Assembly: GCA_016858145.1 (NCBI GenBank)
Contig: JAEHOE010000054.1
Span: 62,001-126,000 of the forward strand
Origin: Edaphochlamys debaryana
Taxonomy: Eukaryota > Chlorophyta > Chlorophyceae > Chlamydomonadales
Length of the DNA: 64,000 nucleotides
Direction: 5' to 3'
This document shows, one piece after another, positions 55,899 to 64,000 of this stretch. Both the position numbers and the translations under genes were made by a program. Positions within the stretch are counted from its first letter, which is position 1; the number at the start of each line of letters is the position of its first letter. Under the pieces are notes generated by a model that was not told where the DNA came from, searched no databases, and worked only from the letters and a program-made list of their open reading frames with translations.

Positions 55899-58110
55899 TA
55901 GCCATGGGCAACGCCGTACCGCTCTCCGTTACCTAAGTGGCAGCGGGGCGTTGCCGTACCGCTCTTTGTTTCCTGGCGGCGGCAAGGCCAGGCTCTGCCG
56001 ACACGTGCGGCTACCACATATCCGGCAGCCGGATGACAAGAGGAAGGCGCTGTCCCGCCCGCCGTTCGGGAAAATGCTGGCAACGACGTTGGCTCAAGCT
56101 CTCACGTGCTGGGCTCCGCCAGTCCCTGATTACACGTACGGCGAGGCGTCGGCTGGGGCCATGGGCACCGCCGTACCACTACCCGCTACCTATCGGTGGC
56201 GGGGTGCTGCCGCACTGCTCTACGTGTCCTGGCGGCAGCGGGGCGTTGCCGTTACCCTTTTCGTGTCCTGGCGGCAGCGGGGCGTTGCCGTACTGCTCTC
56301 CGAATGCCGGCGGCGGCAAGGCCAGGCTCTGCCGACACGTGCGGCAACCACATAATCGGCAGCCGGATGACAAGAGGAAGGCGCTGTCCCGCCCGCCGTT
56401 CGGGACATTGCTGGCAACGACGTTGGCTCAAGCTCTCACGTGCTGGACTCCGCCAGTCCCTGATCACACGGCGAGGCCTTGCCTGGGGCCATGGGCACCG
56501 CCGTACCGCTCTCCGTTACCTAATTGGCAGCGGGGCGTTGCTACACCGCTGTCCGTGACCCGGCGGCGGCGGGGCAGGCTCTGCCGACACGGCCTGCCTG
56601 GGTGACGCTCTCACGTGCTGGCCTCCGCCACGCCTTGCTCGCACGGCAAGGCCTCCCCTGGGGCCGTGGGCACAGCCGTACCACTACCCGCTACCTATCG
56701 GCGGCGGGGTGCTGCCGCACTGCTTTACGTGTCCTGGCGGCAGCGGGGCGTTGCCGTACCCCTCTTCGTGTCCTGGCGGCAGCGGGGCGTTGCCGTACCG
56801 CTCTTTGTTTCCTGATGGCGGAAAGGCCAGGCTCTGCCGACACGTGCGGCCTCCACGTATCTGGCAGCCGGATAGCGGCAGCGGAGGGCGCTGTCCCGCC
56901 CGCCGTTCGAAACCGTGCTGGCAACGACGTTGGCTCAAGCTCTCACGTGCTGGACTCCGCCAGTCCCTGATCTCACGGCGAGACCTCGCCTGTAGCCATG
57001 GGCACCGCCGTACCGCTCTCCGTTACCTAATTGGCAGCGGGGCGTTGCCGTACCGCTCTTTGTTTCCTGATGGCGGCAAGGCCAGTTCTGCCGACACGTG
57101 CGGCCTCCACGTATCTGGCAGCCGGATAGCGGCAGCGGAAGGCGCTGTTCCGCCCGCCGTTTGGGACCGGAAACTACTGGCGGGGCCAAGCTCTGCCGAC
57201 ACCGGCGGGGCCACTGGCGGTTGCCGTACTGCTCTCCGAATGCCGGCGGCGGCAAGGCCAGGCTCTGCCGACACGTGCGGCCACCACATATCCGGCAGCC
57301 GGATGACAAGAGGAAGGCGCTGTCCCGCCCGACGTTCGGGAAAATGCTGGCAACGACGTTGGCTCAAGCTCTCACGTGCTGGGCTCCGCCAGTCCCTGAT
57401 TACACGTACGGCGAGGCGTCGGCTGGGGCCATGGGCACAGCCGTACCACTACCCGCTACCTATCGGTGGCGGGGTGCTGCCGCACTGCTCTACGTGTCCT
57501 GGCGGCAGCGGGGCGTTGCCGTTACCCTTTTCGTGTCCTGGCGGCAGCGGGGCGTTGCCGTACTGCTCTCCGAATGCCGGCGGCGGCAAGGCCAGGCTCT
57601 GCCGACAAGTGCGGCCACCACATAATCGGCAGCCGGATGACAAGAGGAAGGCGCTGTCCCGCCCGCCGTTCGAAACCGTGCTGGCAACGACGTTGGCTCA
57701 AGCTCTCACGTGCTGGACTCCGCCAGTCCCTGATCTCACGGCGAGGCCCCGCCTGGGGCCATGGGCACCGCCGTACCGCTCTCCGTTACCTAATTGGCAG
57801 CGGGGCGTTGCTACACCGCTCTCCGTGACCCGGTGGCGGCGGGGCCAGGCTCTGCCGACACGGCCTGCCTGGGTGACGCTCTCACGTGCTGGCCTCCGCC
57901 ACTTGGCTCAAGCTCACGGCGGCGGCGAGGCCAGGCTCTGCCGACACGGCCTGTCTCCACGTATCAGGCAGCAGCCAGATAGCGGCCGAGGAAGGCGCTG
58001 TCCCGTCCACTGTTTTGGACCTTGCTGGCAACGACGTTGGCTCACGCTCTCACGTGCTGGCCTCCGCCAGTCCCTGATCTCACGGCGTGGCCTCGCCTGG
58101 GACGGCGCGG

Positions 58111-59035
58111 TGAGGGACTGGGGATTTCGAGCACGTCAACCCACCGTTTCTATCTCAGGCCCCCGTCGGCCCCTTTCCCGTACCCCTTTCGCCCCGCCCG
58201 CCGGCATCCTAGCCGTTTATGTGTGTCTCGTTGACTTGGGCATGGTGCGCGCGTGGGAGTTAGGGTTGGAGGGCTGGCGAGGGGGGCGCCAAAACGTGCT
58301 GGCTGAGAGGTCTGCAGCTGGGCGGCCTCACGGCCCTAAGTCCGTAGAGGGGTCCCGCCGAACTGCACTCCGGCGGTACCTTAGGGCCCCAATCACTGCC
58401 TGACACTACGTGGTATCATACGCGCGCTGCCGGGGGCCTGGGCGCGATGCTTCCTCGCGGCGACCGTCAGCATGCGAACCGCGAACTGCACGTTTCTTCG
58501 CGCCTTGTTGGGGCCTATCTAAATAATATTAAGTACAATGGCTAAAGCGGGAAGAGGATGGGTAAAAGGCTTGTCCCGGCGGAGCTGAACCTCTCCCCCG
58601 GCAAGGGTAATGAAGGGGGTCGGACGTCCGCGGTCCCGCGATGCGCGGTCAAAGGGTAATGCGTCCCGGGGATTCGGCCGCGAAAACGCCCCAGTTCACT
58701 CTTAGCCCAATTTCTCCCTCTGTACGCGTTTGGCGCTTAGAAGCCTTGCTGCCGTCACGTAGCGCGTGCGTAGGGTACAAGTTATGGTTGGGGGCCTTCC
58801 GCAACTGGTCGGCAGCAGGTAGGTGCGACGAATCCGGGCGCGAGGATGGCGCTCGGTCGAGTTACGCTCGGCGAGCATACGAACAGACAGGGCGGGCATT
58901 GAGTGTGTACATTGTCGCTGTGCGCAAAGTGTTTGGCGAAAGAGGGGGATGTAAGGGGTCAAGCAACCGGACGCGACCTTTGCCAGCGTGCGTGCCGTTA
59001 CCCCCGAGAGTCCCCCTCCCCTCCTGGCCGCGGGC
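58111..59035. other. Non-satellite sequence between array end and an isolated array fragment
   Basis: No gene supported. Because satellite sequence resumes at 59036, this 0.9 kb may be an insertion into the array, but I see no terminal repeats or target duplication. Confidence 0.4.
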
Positions 59036-59210
59036 CACCGGCGGGGCCAGGCTCTGCCGACACGGCCTGCCTGGGTGACGCTCTCACGTGCTGACCTCCG
59101 CCCGCCCTGTTCGCTCGGCAAGGCCTCGCCTGGGGCCGTGGGCACCGCCGTACTGCTATCCATTACCTATTGGCAGCGGGGCGTACTGCTTTCCGTGGCC
59201 TCTTGGATTT
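59036..59210. repeat. Isolated satellite fragment
   Basis: Matches the array module GGGGCCAGGCTCTGCCGACA to CGCCTGGGGCCGTGGGCACC, about 0.9 kb beyond the main array. Confidence 0.85.
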
Positions 59211-59527
59211 ACAGGCCCTGAGCTACGGTCCTCCTCGCCTAACAGGCCAGTTTGATTGTCTGAGCTCAAAAGCAGCGAGTGGGGCGCGGAAGGGTGCAGT
59301 AGGCGGCATGAAGTGCGACGCAAGCAAGACGCGTGAGCGATCAGGAACCGGCACTCGCGGCGGTGTATGGCATCATGTTACAGTCCTGTGCCTCAAAGAC
59401 ACCGAGGGCTCTACGCGGGCACGGCCGCTTAGCGCCGTCTCAACACAGCCGACCCCGGGGTCAAGCCTCTGACCCCCGTCGTAACCCCCATTTCTCTGCC
59501 ATAGGGATCCGTCTGTGGAGGTATGGG

Positions 59528-60674
59528 CCAGCCACTCCCATTGGCTTCAGACCGCTCACCATACCCCCAAAGATAAATACGGTCTCGTGGGCTATGTGCT
59601 GGCTCCATGGGGAAGCTGCAAGCAACGGCAAGGGCTCAGCATGGTACAGTGGACGGCAGATGGCGACGCAGCAAGCAGGCAGCAGTGCAGGAGGACCTCG
59701 GCGTGCAGGCGGCATGCGTGCAGAGAGATCCGCGGGACGCAGCCCCATGGGGACCCCAGGCCCACCCCAGCAGGCCCCGTGGGCAGGCAGGCAGGCCCCG
59801 GCCTGCCTGCCTGCCCGCAGGGCACATAAATCATTGAAGCAATAAAAGTAACTCAAACACAAACAACAAGAGTACATAAATGAACAGGAAGGCAAGCAGC
59901 GGGGCTGTGGGGGCGAGCGGAAGGCGGGCAACCTGCAACCGAAATTGCACGACACGCCAGGCAATAGTGCGTTCTGTTTCTCGGCCTGAAGGCCGCCATA
60001 CGCATGTATCATGTCATCCGTGTGCCCCAAACGCGGGCGGCGTGGCGGCTGAGCCCCGGAGCCGCGAGAACGAGCCCGCAAAGCGTGAACCGGCACAAAG
60101 CCCGCGAGACGGGCTCCGGCCCAAAACTCGAGCTGCTGCGCAAGCCCGCGCGCTCTAAGCTATCTATGCCGCCCGCGTTTGGGGCACACGGATAACATGA
60201 TACATGCGTATGGCGGCCTTCAGGCCGAGAAACACAACGCACTATTGCCTGGCGTGTCGTGCAATTTCGGTTGCAGGTTGCCCGCCTTCCGCTCGCCCCC
60301 ACAGCCCCGCTGCTTGCCTTCCTGTTCATTTATGTACTCTTGTTGTTTGTGTTTGAGTTACTTTTATTGCTTCAATGATTTATGTGCCCTGCGGGCAGGC
60401 AGGCAGGCCGGCCTGTGGTCCCCATGGGGCAGGCCCCGTGGGCCTGGGGTCCCCATGGGGCTGCGTCCCGCGGATCTCCCTGCACGCATGCCGCCTGCAC
60501 GCCGAGGTCCTCCTGCACTGCTGCCTGCTTGCTGCGTCGCCATCTGCCGTCCACTGTGCCATGCTGAGCCCTTGCCGCTGCTTGGAGCTTCCCCATGGAG
60601 CCAGCACAAAGCCCATGAGACCGTAATTATTTCCGGCGGTATGGTGATCGGTCCTAAGCCAGGATGGCCGGCTC
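59528..60674. repeat. Second long inverted repeat (1.15 kb)
   Basis: The left arm (about 59528-60041) and right arm (about 60168-60674) are reverse complements with several mismatches and length differences, separated by a 126-bp spacer. Inner ends are CCGTGTGCCCCAAACGCGGG and its complement. Arms contain an A/T-rich patch (AATAAAAGTAACTCAAAC) and a GCAG-rich run next to a self-complementary stretch at 59790-59822. More diverged than the 41-45 kb palindrome. No recognised coding content. Confidence 0.92.
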
Positions 60675-61133
60675 CCCGCTTACTGGTCTGTGCTGTGGTC
60701 CGTCATGCTGCATTTCCATATGAGGGCCTGTTTATGAACGGCCCAAGTAGTGCCGCCCACCGTGGATATGTCCACAACCCAGTCGGGAGTCTCCAAGCTC
60801 TTACACTACAAGAACCCGCAACCTGAATCCCTTGTCCCCTTAGTCAGACCCGGTCTGCTGGGGCCAACAACAACAAGCACGTAATTTCTGCAGAAATGCT
60901 TTTCACATGCAGCGGGGGACATGACCGGCGGATGCACGCCTGCACCGTACGCCCCATACGACCATGTATGTGCCCTTGCGCGATGTGTCGTCGGGCCCGC
61001 CCTACATGCCACAGTGCACGCAGGCACGTCTACTCAGTACCCGCCACACAATCCGCATGTCTGGCCCCGGGCGGGCTTGCTGGCACAACAGCGGGCATGA
61101 GCAGGGCCCTTGCAACGCCGTGCTGGCCCGCCC
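60675..61133. other. Downstream region of the SGNH gene
   Basis: Probable 3' UTR of the minus-strand gene ending at 61134. On the minus strand a TGTAA signal lies at 60805-60801. No gene seen. Confidence 0.5.
60801..60805 (-). terminator. TGTAA poly(A) signal
   Basis: Minus-strand TGTAA 329 nt after the stop of the SGNH-domain gene. Confidence 0.5.
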
Positions 61134-63986
61134 TTAACGCTTTTTTCGGCTTAGCCGCCGTCGGCGGCCCAGGTCCTTAGCCTGCTTGAAGTCGTGGTAG
61201 ATGTTGAGCGCGACGTTGAAGGCTTCCAGGTTGAGCCAGTGCGCTGCGTGGTGCGCGTCGCCCATTGTCTGCATTGGGACGAAGCCTGCTGGGGCAAACA
61301 GCATGCAAGGGAGGTGGCATGCATGACCTGATGAGTTGGTGGCTGGTAGGTGTCATGGGGCTGGGCATGGGCCAGAGGTGTTGGAGGCCCGGGCAAAGGT
61401 AGAGCAAACAGGTTTGTGGGTTCGCTTTTTAGTCTTTCTGCCTTTGTCGTTGCCTCCACAAGTTCCCGCAGAGCTACGAACGGTGCCACCCTAGACAGCC
61501 CGTACCTTCCACCATTGCCCCCGTGTCTATTAGCGGGACGTTTAGATTCCGGCTGACCGCCCTGATGACTTGATTCATCTGCGGGGCACATCAGTCGGGC
61601 TCGTGCACCCCATCCACGTCCCGGCAGGATCTCCTACAACGTTGTTAACCCGGACCTGTAAGTACTGCAAGTACGTCTGCGCCCACCTGTGACACCCACA
61701 TCCTGTGACCCCAATGCCTGTTGCTACCGGCTCTACCATCCTCAATAGCGTGCAACGGAAAGGCCGATGTCCGCATCTGCATATGTCGGAAGCATACAGA
61801 GTAAGCATGAAAAGAGCGAGAGACTCTCAACAAGTGGGATGTCTCTATCTGCTGTCTAGATAGGCTAGCGGCCAACGGCACCCATAACCCCCTCCTTGAT
61901 TGCCAAACGTGGACACCGCACCATAATTAGGGGCTGCGGACAAAGGAAGGGGCGAGAGAGCAAGATTCAGGGGAAAAAACTCGATGGCAAGCCCCCTCTC
62001 TAGATAGACACGCTATAGCTGTGCTCTGCATGGCTGGCATTCTACGTACTATGCACGGCAGCTAGCGCACCGTTGGGAAGGTGGTACGGAGCTTCCGCAC
62101 GAGATCTGAATACAGCTGGGGGGTGGCGGTGGAAGCGGTAGGTACGTACAGGGGGGGGGGGGCGCATGGAAGGGCGTAGCTGGGTAGATACGGAACTAGC
62201 GGAACGCCGACCCGCCTGTCGCCACGAGGAGTGCGCGCACGCACCTCGAACTCCTCTTCCATAAACACCCGCGGAAGGATAGTTGTATCGTTCCCGATAC
62301 CTGGCACTGGCCTGCACATTATTTGCACGTACGTAGTTGGGGGCGTTACCCTCCTAGAAAGGCAATTCCCACCTACCCGGCGGCCCGCCACCCGACCCTC
62401 CCGCCGGATTTGCAAGTATTTGCCAATTACAAGTAAGCAGGGTGAGCTGCCCAGCGACTGCGATCAGCCTGCATGCAGAGCCACTCCCTGAACCTTGACG
62501 CGCGCACCGCATATCATCGAGGAGGTTCTTGAGCTCCCAGAAGTTTACCCCTGGTACGTGGGACAAAGGGCGGGGCCATGAAACGCTCTATCTGCCCGTG
62601 GCACCCACGGTGGTGGCATTGTCCCAGGTCATCAGCCCCTAGCGCCCACAGCATACTGACCCACTACTATGAAGTCTGGTTCAGCGGAGCCCGAATCTGT
62701 TTGCATGAAGTTCCGCGTATCTTCAAAGACTTGAGGCGGCGGAAGGTAGCCAAACTTGGTCCAGCTGACAGGGGGTGGCCATCAAGGCAAGCAAGGCAAG
62801 TAAGGCAAGCTTTGGGGTTAAGTTCCCGGGTGGATGCATGGAAGCAGAAGCAGGTAGGCCGGGTTCAAGAAGGTAGGGCGGGACGCGCCTTTATTTACCC
62901 AGCCCGCCGCCCGCCGCTTAGCCCGTTCCCAACTTGTGGATTCATGGCCATCTAGGCCATCATTGGCATGCAGCATCAATGGATTCGTTCCGTCCGGAAT
63001 GCACTCGACCAAAACCCGGCCCTCACGCATCCGATCATCAGTCCTCACTTGAAGTCTGGGTGTAGGGACGGCACGGTGCGCTGTGCCGCAAGGGGATGCA
63101 TGCGGACAAGCACGTGGCGAAGGGATTGTGTCAAGTTGTGCGCAAAAGGCGGCTGTGCTATTTACATCTATCAGCATGCGATTTGGTTGTCTAGCTTCCT
63201 CGCTCTCCAGCTCACCGAGTACAAGCGCGCTTTCTGGTGGAGCAAGGGTGGCAGGAGGGGGGCCGGGGGGAGGGAGGCGGTGAGCTCGCTCGTGCGTGCG
63301 ATTATCACCCATCAAGCGAGCCGTACGTGAGCGTTGCATTCACAGCCAGCGCACGAACTACACGAACCCCACCACACGCACGCACCCGGGTGGTACACTG
63401 CGCCACTTGAGCGTGTCCGCCAGGGGACAAGCACGACAGGCCCTGCTCTAGACAGTATGAGGCCATGGACTGCTGAGGGATTCTCTGAGGGGAGGAGGGG
63501 CATGCAGGGGGGTTGAAGCGGGGAGGTGAACGAAGCGGGGACTACGGGGACTCGGAAACGGCTGGGGACCTTCGTTCTGGGGGCCGCCGGGGACAAGGGG
63601 GTGACGAGGGACAGGTCCCTCTAAGTCCCCAAGACCCCATACTAGAGATAGGAACTTGAACTGTTCGCTCGTGGCTTGAGCCTGAGCACAGGGGCTACGT
63701 AGGTATGTAGGTGGCGGCAGGACAATGATGTGCGAACCCTTGATGAGAACCCGTGGCCCAGGTAGGGCCGGAACGCAACCCGCCGAGCGCACCGTTGCAT
63801 TTTGGCCGTGCTCCCGCGCATCCTGTAGTCGAGAGCAACGCGATTGTATCATCTGCCGGCCACCTTTCTCCCGCAATAGGCTACTGCACGCATCCGCCCA
63901 CAGGGGGCTCACCGTATAGCAGGTGTGCTCAAGGGTCTGTATGTCCACGCTGTCCCCGATAAAGAGCACGTGCAGGGGCTTGGTAT
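61134..63986 (-). CDS. SGNH/PC-esterase-type (PMR5/Cas1p-like) acyl-esterase or transferase, 5'-partial
   Basis: Exons supported, 5' to 3': 63986-63913, 63157-63049, 62764-62661, 62550-62494, 62306-62245, 62115-62071, 61776-61687, 61578-61506, 61285-61134; phases agree from 63157 onward. Between 63912 and 63158 one or more exons are missing from my model; a candidate is about 63840-63811 (DAREHGQNAT). The 5' end lies right of the window. SGNH motifs: block I FIGDSVDIQ with the nucleophile Ser, EPDFIVVGVNFWEL, RHWGHRMWVSQMNQV, LIDTGAMVEG, and block V GDAHHAAHWLN with the Asp-x-x-His pair. Known: plant TBL/PMR5 and fungal Cas1p proteins of this family O-acetylate cell-wall or capsule polysaccharides in the Golgi. 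The tail is very basic (GRRRRLSRKKR). Substrate is not predictable. Confidence 0.8.
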
Positions 63987-64000
63987 CTGAGGGCGGGACC

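Larger units (their letters stand above)
51640..58110. repeat. Complex GC-rich satellite array, interrupted by a hAT-like element
   Basis: A landmark motif (CAACGACGTTGGCTCAAGCT) recurs at about 52175, 52683, 53193, 53850, 54180, 56080, 56415, 56922, 57350, 57686 and 58030. Spacings are about 508, 510, 658, 332, 427 (after removing the transposon), 336, 507, 429, 334 and 344 bp, so units share modules in variable order. Sub-repeats include TGTCCTGGCGGCAGCGGGGC and GCCAGGCTCTGCCGACACG. The 508-bp unit is not a multiple of three, so the long open frames across it do not stay in register and are not taken as genes. The left edge is degenerate (51.64-51.83 kb). Confidence 0.95.

Noticed and set aside
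51640..58110. CRISPR-like array
   Set aside because: Units are hundreds of bases long with sub-repeats and no short identical repeats with unique spacers; the genome is eukaryotic.
56709..58403. 564-codon frame across the satellite array
   Set aside because: Array units are GC-rich with few stops in any frame and the main 508-bp period is not divisible by three, so the reading register changes at each unit.

Overview
The window looks like nuclear DNA of a chlamydomonadalean (volvocine-type) green alga. The evidence is very high GC, strong G/C preference at third codon positions, many small exons with GTGAGC/GTGCGT-type donors, TGTAA poly(A) signals, and the gene content (CHASE-kinase, chloroplast tocopherol prenyltransferase, GT90 glycosyltransferases). 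No prokaryotic operons, rRNA, tRNA or CRISPR arrays were seen. The species assignment is inference. I rebuilt the gene models by hand from splice sites and reading phase; five of them close to complete in-frame CDSs.

Left part (1-22 kb). A 23-exon minus-strand gene (11545-2083, 1259 aa) encodes a CHASE-sensor protein kinase. The first 60 bases of the window repeat part of its first exon, so a tandem paralogue continues off the left edge. It shares a 395-bp divergent promoter region with a 17-exon plus-strand gene for a RINT1/TIP20/MAG2-type ER tethering protein (11941-18744, 1222 aa). Next come a broken minus-strand coding region (20.0-21.1 kb), a small gene for a charged protein (21.4-22.3 kb) and a 30-bp minisatellite.

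Middle part (23-40 kb). A minus-strand CAP10/rumi-type GT90 glycosyltransferase (29081-23337, 442 aa) contains 11-nt and 13-nt micro-exons. It is divergent from a secreted protein of unknown function (29918-31963, 270 aa). The chloroplast homogentisate phytyltransferase VTE2 (36654-33582, 424 aa) follows, then a poorly resolved stretch with scattered exon-like blocks and hairpins.

Right part (41-64 kb) is repeat-rich: a 3.6-kb near-perfect palindrome (41351-44951), a second GT90 gene (45880-50187, 447 aa), a roughly 6.5-kb satellite array (51.6-58.1 kb), a second inverted repeat (59.5-60.7 kb) and the 3' part of an SGNH/PC-esterase gene (61134 to beyond 63986). The array is split by a 1462-bp hAT-like transposon with a perfect 8-bp target duplication. 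That transposon carries a decayed C-terminal zinc ribbon resembling Fanzor/TnpB nucleases.

Two GT90 genes and an SGNH acyl-esterase within 40 kb suggest a loose neighbourhood of secretory-pathway glycan-modifying genes. The main novelty candidates are the hAT element with the Fanzor-like remnant, the two giant palindromes, the micro-exons and the tandem CHASE-kinases.
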